Positions 35,707 through 43,356 of a stretch of 64,000 bases of DNA are shown one piece after another. Position numbers and translations under genes: made by a program. Within the stretch, counting starts at the first letter, position 1. Each line of letters starts with the position of its first letter. The notes under the pieces were generated by a model that saw only the letters and a list, made by a program, of their open reading frames with translations, made no database searches and was not told the origin of the DNA. The DNA is from DASRHK01 sp963776465. Its GTDB lineage: Bacteria; Pseudomonadota; Gammaproteobacteria; Nevskiales; Nevskiaceae. The DNA lies in the NCBI GenBank assembly GCA_963776465.1, contig CAVZMV010000002.1, positions 1,426,001 through 1,490,000 on the forward strand. Reading direction: 5' to 3'.

Positions 35707-36063
35707 ATGAACAGCAAAAAGCAAATCCGCATCCGCCGCGCCAAGCGCACGCGCATGCACATCCGCGAGAACGGCGCGCACCGGCTGACGGTGCATCGCA
35801 CGCCTCGCCACATCTACGCGCAGATCATCGCGCCCGGCTCGGCCGCCACGGTGGTGGCCGCGTCGACGGTGGAGAAAGCCGTCGGCGAAGGACTCAAGTC
35901 CACCGGCAACGCCGAGGCGGCAAAGAAGGTTGGCGTCACGCTCGCGCAGCGCGCCAAGGAGAAGGGCATCACCAAGGTGGCCTTCGATCGCTCAGGGTTC
36001 AAGTTTCATGGCCGCGTGAAAGCGCTTGCCGATGCCGCCCGCGAGGGTGGTCTGGAGTTCTAA
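35707..36063 (+). CDS. rplR: 50S ribosomal protein L18
   Basis: This 118-residue 5S rRNA-binding protein carries RLTVHRTPRHIYAQII near the start and the end motif VAFDRSGFKFHGRVKALADA. It lies two bases before rpsE. Confidence 0.97.
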   Translation: MNSKKQIRIRRAKRTRMHIRENGAHRLTVHRTPRHIYAQIIAPGSAATVVAASTVEKAVGEGLKSTGNAEAAKKVGVTLAQRAKEKGITKVAFDRSGFKFHGRVKALADAAREGGLEF

Positions 36064-36065
36064 GA

Positions 36066-36581
36066 ATGGCCAATCAATTCCAATCCGACGAAGTTCAAAG
36101 CGGCGGCGACTTCAAGGAGAAGCTGGTCGCGGTCAACCGCGTCTCCAAGACCGTCAAGGGCGGCAAGCAGTTCGCGTTCACGGCGCTGACCGTGGTCGGC
36201 GACGGCGCTGGCCGCGTGGGCTTCGGCTACGGCAAGGCTCGCGAAGTGCCGCAGGCGATCTCCAAGGCGATGGAGCGCGCTCGCAAGAACATGATGCAGA
36301 TTCCGCTGCGCGGCACAACGCTCCAGCACGAGATCTGGGGCACGCATGGCGCAACGCGCGTGTTCATGCGCCCGGCCTCCGAGGGAACCGGCGTCATTGC
36401 CGGCGGCGCCATGCGTGCCGTGTTCGAGGTCGCCGGCGTGCAGAACGTGCTGGCCAAGTCACTCGGCTCGCGTAACCCCATCAACATGGTCCGCGCCACG
36501 ATGGACGGCTTGAAGCGCATGAGCCTGCCGTCGGACATGGCGGCGAAGCGCGGCAAGACGCTCGAGGAAATCCTGGCATGA
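36066..36581 (+). CDS. rpsE: 30S ribosomal protein S5
   Basis: This 171-residue S5 has the double-stranded-RNA-binding N-domain (VNRVSKTVKGGKQFAFTALT) containing the spectinomycin loop, and a C-domain with GIWGT-like (EIWGTHGATRVFMRPASEG) sequence. It takes part in decoding accuracy. The stop overlaps the rpmD start as ATGA. Confidence 0.97.
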   Translation: MANQFQSDEVQSGGDFKEKLVAVNRVSKTVKGGKQFAFTALTVVGDGAGRVGFGYGKAREVPQAISKAMERARKNMMQIPLRGTTLQHEIWGTHGATRVFMRPASEGTGVIAGGAMRAVFEVAGVQNVLAKSLGSRNPINMVRATMDGLKRMSLPSDMAAKRGKTLEEILA

Positions 36582-36805
36582 AGGGCAAAGACCACGCGGC
36601 CAGCAAGGCCCGCGACAAGAAGGGCGCCAAGAAGCTTCGCCTGACGTTGCTGAAGTCGATCCACGGCCAGCTCGGGATGCACGTGAACAACGTGCGCGGC
36701 CTCGGCCTGCGTCGACGGCATCACTCGGTCGAGATCGCGGCGACCCCGGAGAACATGGGCATGGTCCGGGCCTCCGAGTGGATGCTGAAAGTAGAAGAGA
36801 TCTGA
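36578..36805 (+). CDS. rpmD: 50S ribosomal protein L30 with N-terminal extension
   Basis: This 75-residue L30 has the core LRLTLLKSIHGQLGMHVNNV with the family length after residue 18. The first 18 residues (KGKDHAASKARDKKGAKK) form a basic extension absent from E. coli L30 (59). A start further in would remove the ATGA coupling with rpsE, so the long form is preferred. Confidence 0.92.
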   Translation: MKGKDHAASKARDKKGAKKLRLTLLKSIHGQLGMHVNNVRGLGLRRRHHSVEIAATPENMGMVRASEWMLKVEEI

Positions 36806-36806
36806 C

Positions 36807-37259
36807 ATGGACAATTCGAAGAAAATCGGCCTGAGCAACCTATCGCCTGGCAAGGGCGCCAAGACGGCGCGCAAGCGCCTGGGTCGCGGCATCGGCTCCG
36901 GGCTCGGCAAGACCTCCGGCCGGGGCCACAAGGGCCAGACGGCGCGTGCCGGCGGCTATCACAAGGTGGGCTTCGAAGGCGGCCAGATGCCGATCCAGCG
37001 TCGCCTGCCCAAGCGCGGCTTCAAGTCGCCGATGGTCGGGCAGACCGCCGAAGTGCGGCTGTCGGATCTTGAAAAGCTGAAAGAAGCCGACATTGATATC
37101 TCGCTGCTCAAGGCGAAGAACATCGTTCCGCGCACGGCGCTGCAGGCCAAGCTGATCAAGTCCGGCACGCTCACGCGCAAGGTGTCGCTCAAGGGCATTC
37201 TCGCCAGCAAGGGCGCGCGAGAAGCAGTCACCGCTGTTGGCGGTTCCCTGGCCGAGTAG
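36807..37259 (+). CDS. rplO: 50S ribosomal protein L15
   Basis: This 150-residue L15 has the Gly/Arg-rich N-terminus (RKRLGRGIGSGLGKTSGRGH) that threads through 23S rRNA and the MPIQRRLPKRGFKSPM motif. The start is one base after rpmD. It is about six residues longer than E. coli L15. Confidence 0.97.
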   Translation: MDNSKKIGLSNLSPGKGAKTARKRLGRGIGSGLGKTSGRGHKGQTARAGGYHKVGFEGGQMPIQRRLPKRGFKSPMVGQTAEVRLSDLEKLKEADIDISLLKAKNIVPRTALQAKLIKSGTLTRKVSLKGILASKGAREAVTAVGGSLAE

Positions 37260-37289
37260 TCCAGGCAAGCACGGTTAACCAAGGCTTCT

Positions 37290-38633
37290 ATGGCAAATAC
37301 TTTGGGTGTGGGTGGCGGCATGGCGCCCGACCTTTCCAAGCTGGGCGACGTCAAGGCGCGGCTGTGGTTCCTGCTGGCCGCGCTGGTGGTGTTCCGCATC
37401 GGCTCGTTCATCCCGGCGCCGGGCATCGACCCCGTCAAGCTGGCGCAGATGTTCGACCAGAGCCGCGGCACCATCCTGGACATGTTCAACATGTTCTCCG
37501 GCGGCGCGCTGCAGCGGCTTTCCGTGTTCGCGCTGGGCGTCATGCCCTACATCTCGGCGAGCATCATCGTGCAGCTCCTGGCAGCGGTCGTGCCGCAGCT
37601 CAAGGAGATCCGCAAGGAAGGCGAAGCGGGCCGGCGGCGCCTGACCAAGTACACGCGCTACGGCACGCTGGGTCTGGCCACGTTCCAGGCGTTCGGCGCC
37701 GCGCTGGCCCTGCAGAAGAGCGGCGTGGCGATTGCCGGCGGCGGCTTCGGATTCATCTTCACCGCCACCGTATCGCTGGTGACCGGCACCATGTTCCTGA
37801 TGTGGCTCGGCGAGCAGATCACCGAGCGCGGCATCGGCAACGGCATGTCGATGATCATCTTCTCGGGCATCGTCGCGGATCTGCCCAGAGCGTTGGGCGG
37901 CACCGCGCAGCTGGTCAGCGAGGGCTCGATCAACGGCCTGCAGCTGCTCGTGGTCGTGGCGCTCGCGATCTTCGTCACCTGGGGCGTGGTGTTCGTGGAG
38001 CGCGCTCAGCGCCGCATCCCGATCCACCATGCGCGTCGCCAGCAGGGGCGCCGTCTGTATGCCGCGCAGACGCAGCACTTGCCGCTCAAGCTGAACATGT
38101 CCGGCGTCATCCCGCCGATCTTCGCGTCGTCCATCATCCTGTTCCCGGCCTCGATGGTCCGCTTCTTCGGTGACGAGGGCGGCGGTGGATTCCTGCAGGT
38201 CCTGTCCAACGCGCTTTCGCCGGGGCAGCCCCTGTACACGCTGCTCTACGCGCTGCTGATCATGTTCTTCTGCTTCTTCTACACGGCGCTGGTGTTCGAT
38301 TCCAAGGACACCTCCGAGAATCTGAAGAAGTCCGGAGCCTTCATTCCGGGCGTGCGCCCGGGGGCCCAGACCGGCCGCTACATCGACCAGGTGCTGACGC
38401 GACTGACGATCTGGGGCGCGCTCTACGTGACGATCGTGTGCCTCGTCCCTGAATTCCTGATCGTGACCTGGAACGTGCCGTTCTCGTTCGGTGGCACCTC
38501 GCTACTGATCACGGTGGTCGTGGTCATGGATTTTATGGCCCAGCTGCAGGCACACCTGATGAGCCACCAGTACGAAAGCGTGCTCAAGAAAGCCAATTTG
38601 AAGTCCTTCGGGCGAGCCGGCGCTGTCCGCTAG
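37290..38633 (+). CDS. secY: Protein translocase channel subunit SecY
   Basis: This 447-residue SecY has ten transmembrane segments forming the protein-conducting channel of the inner membrane. GVMPYISASIIVQLL (plug/TM2 region), TRYGTLGLATFQAFG and NLKKSGAFIPGVRPG in the C5 loop that binds SecA are all conserved. Length matches E. coli (443). It lies in the spc operon before rpmJ and works with SecE encoded at 10906. Confidence 0.97.
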   Translation: MANTLGVGGGMAPDLSKLGDVKARLWFLLAALVVFRIGSFIPAPGIDPVKLAQMFDQSRGTILDMFNMFSGGALQRLSVFALGVMPYISASIIVQLLAAVVPQLKEIRKEGEAGRRRLTKYTRYGTLGLATFQAFGAALALQKSGVAIAGGGFGFIFTATVSLVTGTMFLMWLGEQITERGIGNGMSMIIFSGIVADLPRALGGTAQLVSEGSINGLQLLVVVALAIFVTWGVVFVERAQRRIPIHHARRQQGRRLYAAQTQHLPLKLNMSGVIPPIFASSIILFPASMVRFFGDEGGGGFLQVLSNALSPGQPLYTLLYALLIMFFCFFYTALVFDSKDTSENLKKSGAFIPGVRPGAQTGRYIDQVLTRLTIWGALYVTIVCLVPEFLIVTWNVPFSFGGTSLLITVVVVMDFMAQLQAHLMSHQYESVLKKANLKSFGRAGAVR

Positions 38634-38662
38634 GCCTTGAGGCAAAGACGAGGAATTGCAAG

Positions 38663-38776
38663 ATGAAAGTGCGTGCTTCAGTCAAGAAAATCTGCCGTAA
38701 CTGCAAGGTCGTGCGCCGGCAGGGCGTGGTCCGGGTCATCTGCACCGACCCGCGGCACAAGCAGCGCCAGGGCTGA
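38663..38776 (+). CDS. rpmJ: 50S ribosomal protein L36 (zinc-binding form)
   Basis: This 37-residue protein, MKVRASVKKICRNCKVVRRQ followed by GVVRVICTDPRHKQRQG, is L36. Cys11, Cys14, Cys27 and His32 form the zinc site, so this is the zinc-containing paralogue. It is the last gene of the spc operon, 29 bases after secY. AGGAATTGCAAG upstream gives an AGGA ribosome-binding site. Confidence 0.96.
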   Translation: MKVRASVKKICRNCKVVRRQGVVRVICTDPRHKQRQG

Positions 38777-38793
38777 GCCTGCCCGGTCAGTAA

Positions 38794-38823
38794 TTGATCG
38801 AAAAGGGCGTTTTTAGATATACT
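38794..38823 (+). promoter_or_regulatory. alpha operon promoter
   Basis: TTGATC (38794-38799), an 18-base spacer and TATACT (38818-38823) are followed by discriminator GCGCGGCT (38824-38831). The 14 bases from the -10 on are identical to those of the tRNA-Trp promoter at 10750. The leader before rpsM is about 45 bases, too short for the E. coli S4-binding pseudoknot. Confidence 0.7.
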
Positions 38824-38869
38824 GCGCGGCTTTCCGCGCCGGAATTTTCACTCATTTAGGAGGTTCGTC

Positions 38870-39247
38870 ATGGCACGTATTGCGGGCGTCAACGTCCCGG
38901 CCAACAAGCACACCGTCATCGCCCTGCAGGCGATCTACGGCATCGGCAAGACCCGCGCGCGCAAGATCTGCGCCGCGGCCAAGATCAAGCCCGAGGCTCA
39001 GGTGAAGTCGCTCACCGAGGCAGAGCTGGACCTCCTGCGGGCCGAGATTGGCCGCTTCACGGTCGAGGGCGATCTGCGTCGCGAGGTGTCGATGAACATC
39101 AAGCGCCTGATCGACCTGGGCTGCTACCGCGGGCAGCGCCACAAGCGTGGCCTGCCGGTGCGCGGCCAGCGCACCCGTACCAACGCCCGCACCCGCAAGG
39201 GTCCGCGCCGCGCCACCGTCGCGATGGCCAAGAAAGTCACCGCCTAA
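38870..39247 (+). CDS. rpsM: 30S ribosomal protein S13
   Basis: This 125-residue S13 has ARIAGVNVPANKHTVIALQA at the start and RGQRHKRGLPVRGQRTRTNA near the basic C-terminal tail that reaches the P-site tRNA. AGGAGG at 38860-38865 is a perfect ribosome-binding site. It is the first gene of the alpha operon. Confidence 0.97.
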   Translation: MARIAGVNVPANKHTVIALQAIYGIGKTRARKICAAAKIKPEAQVKSLTEAELDLLRAEIGRFTVEGDLRREVSMNIKRLIDLGCYRGQRHKRGLPVRGQRTRTNARTRKGPRRATVAMAKKVTA

Positions 39248-39268
39248 TACCTGGATCACTGAAAGCAA

Positions 39269-39712
39269 ATGGCCAATACGCCCGACAACACCGGACCCGC
39301 TGGGGCCGCCTCACCTGCCGGTGCCGCTTCAGCGGCCGCCGCCAAGCGCAAGAAGGCGAAGAAGAACGTCTCTGACGCGGTGGTGCACATCCACGCGTCG
39401 TTCAACAACACGATCATCATGATCACCGACCGCCAGGGCAATGCGCTGTCCTGGGCGACGGCTGGCTCCGTCGGCTTCAAGGGCTCGCGCAAGTCGACTC
39501 CGTTCGCGGCGCAGGTCGCCGCCGAGCGCGCCGGCAACGCCGCCATGGAGCATGGCGTGAAGAACCTGGAAGTCCGCGTGCATGGCCCCGGCCCCGGTCG
39601 CGAGTCCGCCGTGCGCTCGCTCAACGCGATGGGCATGAAGATCACCAACATCACCGACGTCACCCCGATTCCGCACAACGGCTGCCGCGCTCCCAAGCGC
39701 CGCCGCGTGTAA
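39269..39712 (+). CDS. rpsK: 30S ribosomal protein S11 with N-terminal extension
   Basis: This 147-residue S11 has the conserved core with VHIHASFNNTIIMITDRQGN and the end NGCRAPKRRRV. The first about 30 residues (Pro/Ala-rich, then KRKKAKKNV) are longer than in E. coli (129). It forms the 30S platform. Confidence 0.96.
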   Translation: MANTPDNTGPAGAASPAGAASAAAAKRKKAKKNVSDAVVHIHASFNNTIIMITDRQGNALSWATAGSVGFKGSRKSTPFAAQVAAERAGNAAMEHGVKNLEVRVHGPGPGRESAVRSLNAMGMKITNITDVTPIPHNGCRAPKRRRV

Positions 39713-39730
39713 GGAGCCAGGAGAACAACC

Positions 39731-40354
39731 ATGGCGAAATACACTGGACCGAAGTGCAAGCTCTCCCGCCGCGCGGGCACCGACCTGCTGCTCAAGGGCC
39801 GCGGCCGCACGCTGGAGTCGAAGGTCAAGGACGTCAACAAGGTTCCCGGCCAGCACGGCGAGCGCAAGCAGCGCCTGTCGGACTACGCCACCCAGCTGCG
39901 CGAGAAGCAGAAGCTCAAGCAGATGTACGGCGTGCTCGAGCGGCAGTTCCGCAACTACTACTACAAGGCGACCAAGACCAAGGGCGCCACTGGCGTGCTC
40001 ATGCTGCAGATGCTCGAGCAGCGCTTGGACAACGTCGTCTACCGCATGGGCTTCTCGGCCACGCGCGCCGAGGCTCGCCAGCTGGTGAACCACAAGGCGA
40101 TCACGGTCAACGGCAAGACGGTCAATATCCCGTCGTACCACGTCGAGGCCGGCGACATCATCGAGATCCGCGAAGTGTCCAAGAAGCAGACGCGCATCGC
40201 CGGCGCGCTGTCCGTCGCCTCGCAGATCGGATTCCCCGACTGGGTCGAGGTCGACGAGAAGGGCATGAAGGGCACCTTCAAGACGGTGCCGATGCGCGAA
40301 CAGATCGTCCCCGACATCAACGAGAAGCTGGTCGTCGAGTTGTATTCCAAATAA
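39731..40354 (+). CDS. rpsD: 30S ribosomal protein S4
   Basis: This 207-residue S4 has AKYTGPKCKLSRRAGTDL at the start and an S4 RNA-binding domain (LDNVVYRMGFSATRAEARQL, then VNHKAITVNGKTVNIPS). It is a primary 16S binder and a translational regulator of the alpha operon in E. coli. It ends just before two consecutive hairpins. Confidence 0.97.
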   Translation: MAKYTGPKCKLSRRAGTDLLLKGRGRTLESKVKDVNKVPGQHGERKQRLSDYATQLREKQKLKQMYGVLERQFRNYYYKATKTKGATGVLMLQMLEQRLDNVVYRMGFSATRAEARQLVNHKAITVNGKTVNIPSYHVEAGDIIEIREVSKKQTRIAGALSVASQIGFPDWVEVDEKGMKGTFKTVPMREQIVPDINEKLVVELYSK

Positions 40355-40356
40355 AG

Positions 40357-40388
40357 GTTAGTGCCGACAGCAAAGCTGCGGCACTAAC
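40357..40388 (+). other. Bulged hairpin 1 between rpsD and rpoA
   Basis: GTTAGTGCCG (40357-40366) pairs with CGGCACTAAC (40379-40388). After one unpaired A (40367), CAGC (40368-40371) pairs with GCTG (40375-40378) around an AAA loop. It is two bases after the rpsD stop and lacks a T-run, so mRNA processing, stability or regulation is more likely than termination. Confidence 0.6.
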
Positions 40389-40389
40389 T

Positions 40390-40430
40390 CCGCGAATTCG
40401 AGCCGACGCGAAGCGCGGCTCAATTCGCGG
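40390..40430 (+). repeat. Bulged hairpin 2 before rpoA (recurring element)
   Basis: Outer arms CCGCGAATT (40390-40398) and AATTCGCGG (40422-40430) pair. C40399 is bulged. Inner arms GAGCCG (40400-40405) and CGGCTC (40416-40421) pair, with CGC-GAA-GCG closing the loop. It shares the GAGC...GCTC inner core and single-base bulge with hairpins at 41467 and 57183, whose outer arms differ in sequence but remain complementary. Confidence 0.6.
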
Positions 40431-40474
40431 GTCAGCAATCACATATGCAGCGTCGCTGCGAGGTCACATCTAAA

Positions 40475-41464
40475 ATGCAAGGTCTAGTCTCAGGTTTGCT
40501 CAAGCCCACCAAGATCGAAGTCGAGGCGGTCAGCGTCAATCGCGCGCGCGTGTCCATGGAGCCGCTGGAGCGCGGCTACGGCCACACGCTCGGCAACGCG
40601 CTTCGCCGCATCCTGCTGTCGTCGATTCCCGGCGCGGCGATCACCGAAGTGCAGATCGACGGCGTGGTGCACGAGTACAGCGCCATCGAAGGCGTGCAGG
40701 AGGACGTCCTCGACATCCTGCTCAACATCAAGAACATCGCCGTGAAGATGCACGCCCGCGAAGAAGCGGTGCTGCGCCTGGACAAGTCCGGCAAGGGCCC
40801 GGTCAAGGCCGGGGACATCACGCTGGACCATGATGTCGAAATCGTGAATCCGGATCTGGTCATCGCCAACCTCACCGGCGGCAAGATCAAGGCGACGCTC
40901 AAGGTCACGCGCGGCCGCGGCTACCAGCCGGCGGTCAGCCGCACGCGCCCCGGCGAAGAGGACACCGGCTCCGTCGGCAGCCTGCGCCTGGATGCCTCCT
41001 ACAGCCCCGTGCGTCGCGTGAGCTACGCGGTCGAGAACGCGCGCGTCGAGCAGCGTACCGACCTCGACAAGCTGGTCCTGGACGTCGACACCAACGGCGG
41101 CATCGACGCCGCCGAAGCGGTTCGGCTGTCGGCGCGCATCCTGCGTGATCAGCTGGCCGTGTTCGTCGACCTCGAGGCCGAAGCCGCCGAAGAGGCGCAG
41201 ACCCGCGGCAAGAAGGAGCTCAACCCGATCCTGTTCCGCTCGATCGAGGACCTGGAGCTCACCGTGCGCTCGGTCAACTGCCTCAAGGCCGAGAACGTCT
41301 ATTACATCGGCGACCTGGTGCAGCGCACCGAGGGCGAGCTGATGAAGACGCCGAACCTGGGCAAGAAGTCGCTCAACGAGATCAAGGATTCGCTGAAGCG
41401 GCATGACCTCGACCTGGGCATGAAGCTGGAGAACTGGACCCCCCCGAAAACGACTGCGGTCTAG
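40475..41464 (+). CDS. rpoA: RNA polymerase subunit alpha
   Basis: This 329-residue alpha subunit has the same length as E. coli. The N-terminal dimerisation domain (LERGYGHTLGNALRRILLSS) is at about 30-49 and the C-terminal domain, which binds UP elements and activators, follows about residue 250 (RSVNCLKAENVYYIGDLVQR). The start at 40475 (MQGLVSGLLKPTKIEV) fits the family; the ATG at 40445 would add ten residues lying over structured DNA. No good ribosome-binding site is visible. Confidence 0.97.
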   Translation: MQGLVSGLLKPTKIEVEAVSVNRARVSMEPLERGYGHTLGNALRRILLSSIPGAAITEVQIDGVVHEYSAIEGVQEDVLDILLNIKNIAVKMHAREEAVLRLDKSGKGPVKAGDITLDHDVEIVNPDLVIANLTGGKIKATLKVTRGRGYQPAVSRTRPGEEDTGSVGSLRLDASYSPVRRVSYAVENARVEQRTDLDKLVLDVDTNGGIDAAEAVRLSARILRDQLAVFVDLEAEAAEEAQTRGKKELNPILFRSIEDLELTVRSVNCLKAENVYYIGDLVQRTEGELMKTPNLGKKSLNEIKDSLKRHDLDLGMKLENWTPPKTTAV

Positions 41465-41466
41465 TT

Positions 41467-41508
41467 CGCGCGTTGGAGCGGCGTAAAAAGCACGCGGCTC
41501 AACGCGCG
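41467..41508 (+). repeat. Bulged hairpin between rpoA and rplQ (recurring element)
   Basis: Outer arms CGCGCGTT (41467-41474) and AACGCGCG (41501-41508) pair, G41475 is bulged, and GAGC (41476-41479) pairs with GCTC (41497-41500). Inside, GCG and CGC can extend the stem. It starts two bases after the rpoA stop and resembles the element before rpoA in layout and inner core. Confidence 0.6.
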
Positions 41509-41537
41509 GTTCGCGGTACTACGGAAGGACTTCATAC

Positions 41538-42023
41538 ATGCGCCACAAAACACACAGCAACCATCTGGGTCATTCGTCGGCCCATCACAAGGCCAACATG
41601 CAGAATCTGGCCGTCGCGCTGTTCAACCACGAGTTGATCCGCACGACGCTGCCCAAGGCCAAGGCACTGCGCAGCGTCGCCGAGCCGCTGATCACGCGCG
41701 CCAAGCACGACAGCCTCGCCAACCGCCGCATCACCTTCGCGCGGCTGCGCGATCGGGATATCGTCACGAAGCTCTTCAACGAGCTGGGACCGCGCTACAA
41801 GGCGCGCCCGGGTGGTTACCTGCGCATCCTGCGTTGCGGCTTCCGTCCCGGTGACGCAGCGCCGATGGCGTACGTCGAGCTGATCGATCGGCCGCGCACG
41901 GACGCAACGCCAGAGGAGGAGGCGCCGGCGGCAGAGAAGAGCGCGAAGCCGGCGAAGTCCAAGGCCGTGAAAGCGGACAAGGCTCCGGCCAAGGAAACCA
42001 AGAAGAAGAAAGCGACCGCCTGA
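41538..42023 (+). CDS. rplQ: 50S ribosomal protein L17 with Lys/Ala tail
   Basis: This 161-residue L17 begins MRHKTHSNHLGHSSAHHKAN, and the conserved core ends at about residue 120 (DAAPMAYVELIDRP). A 35-40-residue acidic/basic Ala-rich tail follows, making it much longer than E. coli L17 (127). It is the last gene of the alpha operon. GGAAGGAC precedes the ATG. Confidence 0.96.
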   Translation: MRHKTHSNHLGHSSAHHKANMQNLAVALFNHELIRTTLPKAKALRSVAEPLITRAKHDSLANRRITFARLRDRDIVTKLFNELGPRYKARPGGYLRILRCGFRPGDAAPMAYVELIDRPRTDATPEEEAPAAEKSAKPAKSKAVKADKAPAKETKKKKATA

Positions 42024-42038
42024 CTCGGGCGGGGCTGG

Positions 42039-42070
42039 AAAAAAACGGGCGCTGCGGCGCCCGTTTTCAT
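42039..42070. terminator. Bidirectional intrinsic terminator between rplQ and the hydratase gene
   Basis: AAAACGGGCGC (42042-42052) pairs with GCGCCCGTTTT (42057-42067) around TGCG. On the plus strand TTTTCATTT follows the stem. On the minus strand seven T follow (from A at 42039-42045), so it can serve both convergent transcripts. Confidence 0.9.
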
Positions 42071-42086
42071 TTGCGCGGCACTAGGG

Positions 42087-42881
42087 CTAGAACGTCCCGT
42101 GCTTGCCTTGGCCCTTGGTGAAGCGCGTCGCTCCGGCGACGGTTTCGCCCGATTCCAGCGTCTTCCTGCCGTGACGGAACTCGGTACGGATCGCTTCGGC
42201 CTCGTCGAGCGTCCACTGCTCGTAGGCGCTGCGCCGATCGTTGCGCATGCAGATTTGCGGGAAGGCCGCGATCTGCAATGCCAGCTCACGCGTCCTCTCG
42301 GTGAGCTCACCAGGTTTGACTAGTCGATTCACCAGCCCGAATTGCTGCGCTTCGACCGCGTCGACGGGCCGGCCCGTAAGGATCATGTCCAGGGCTCGCG
42401 ACATTCCCACGGCGCGCGGCAGCCGCACGGTCCCCCCGTCGATCAAGGGCACGCCGAACCTGCGGCAGAACACGCCGAATACGGCGCTCTCGTCAGCGAC
42501 CCGCAGGTCGCACCACAACGCCAGCTCCAGACCGCCGGCGACGCAATAGCCCGCAACGGAGGCAATCACCGGCTTGGACAGCTGCATCCGCGTAGGACCC
42601 ATCGGACCCGCACCGTCCGTCTCCAGGCGGTTGCGGCGTGCCGGATCCTTGCCCGCCACGGCGCCAAGGTCGGCGCCGGCGCAGAAGTGGCCGCCCTGTC
42701 CTGCGAGGATGGCGACGCGCAGCTCCTGATCTCGGTCGAATTCCTCGAAGGCCTGGCTCAATGCCGCTGCTGTAGGGCCGTCCACGGCGTTGCGGACGTC
42801 GGGACGGTTGATGGTGACCCAGAGCAGCGGCGCATCGCGGCGCACCGTGATGCCGCCGGCTGGAGCAACGGAACTGTTCAT
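42087..42881 (-). CDS. Enoyl-CoA hydratase/isomerase family protein
   Basis: This 264-residue crotonase-fold protein carries oxyanion-hole segments GGHFCAGADLGAVAG and VAGYCVAGGLELALWCDLRV. The glutamate corresponding to the first catalytic Glu of crotonase (GLELA) is present. The region holding the second one reads FGVFCRRFGVPLIDGG and lacks it, so simple hydratase activity is doubtful; isomerase, lyase or thioesterase-like chemistry is possible. The C-terminus (RTEFRHGRKTLESGETVAGA) is typical of this subfamily. It converges on rplQ across the shared terminator. The start at 42881 gives the normal family N-terminus. Confidence 0.88.
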   Translation of the reverse strand: MNSSVAPAGGITVRRDAPLLWVTINRPDVRNAVDGPTAAALSQAFEEFDRDQELRVAILAGQGGHFCAGADLGAVAGKDPARRNRLETDGAGPMGPTRMQLSKPVIASVAGYCVAGGLELALWCDLRVADESAVFGVFCRRFGVPLIDGGTVRLPRAVGMSRALDMILTGRPVDAVEAQQFGLVNRLVKPGELTERTRELALQIAAFPQICMRNDRRSAYEQWTLDEAEAIRTEFRHGRKTLESGETVAGATRFTKGQGKHGTF

Positions 42882-42966
42882 GGCGGCCACCGTCTTAGGG
42901 CTGATACCAGCGTTGTGCGGACAGCGTAGGTCGGCGTAACTTAACAGCACATCGCGGAGGTCAGCC

Positions 42967-43218
42967 ATGCGAAATCCAGTCGCGTGCGCGCTAGCAGCAA
43001 GCCTGCTGTTGGCGTGTGCCCAGCCCGACGCCAGGCGCGACGTCGCCCGCAAGGACGAGCGCGTGTCCTGCCTGAAGGAAACGGGCTCGCGCATCAAGCC
43101 GAAGGCTGGCGAGTGCAACAACAATCCCGGCCGCGTCGTCGAGCGCGAGGAGATCGAGCGCAGCGGCGCATTCACCACGTTCGATGCGATTCGCAGGACC
43201 GTTCCGCAAGCAAATTGA
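42967..43218 (+). CDS. Small lipoprotein with TonB-plug-like sequence
   Basis: This 83-residue protein has a lipoprotein-type signal (ALAASLLLAC, so Cys17 would be lipidated). It then has Cys41 and Cys56 around TGSRIKPK and a C-terminal EREEIERSGAFTTFDAIRRT. TGSRI and EEIERSGA..T.DAIR strongly recall the plug start of TonB-dependent receptors, here without any barrel. CGGAGG (42955-42960) is a good ribosome-binding site. It lies upstream of the TonB2-type operon, separated by 138 bases holding a CGCCCA/TGGGCG hairpin (43267-43284). Function is unknown; a decoy, regulator or relic of a receptor are all possible. Confidence 0.65.
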   Translation: MRNPVACALAASLLLACAQPDARRDVARKDERVSCLKETGSRIKPKAGECNNNPGRVVEREEIERSGAFTTFDAIRRTVPQAN

Positions 43219-43356
43219 TGCGCAGCGGCGGCGTTTCCGGCGTCCCGGGGTTGTATGGTAAGGTTGCGCCCACGCGTTTGGGCGGCCGTGCAGGCCTTTC
43301 GAGCCAGGCACCAATAGAGCTTCCGTCGCGGATCCAAAACTCATAGGTGAGGGGAT

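Noticed and set aside
43267..43284. CGCCCA/TGGGCG hairpin after the small lipoprotein as a terminator
   Set aside because: The stem is only six pairs and no T-run follows; mentioned in context only.
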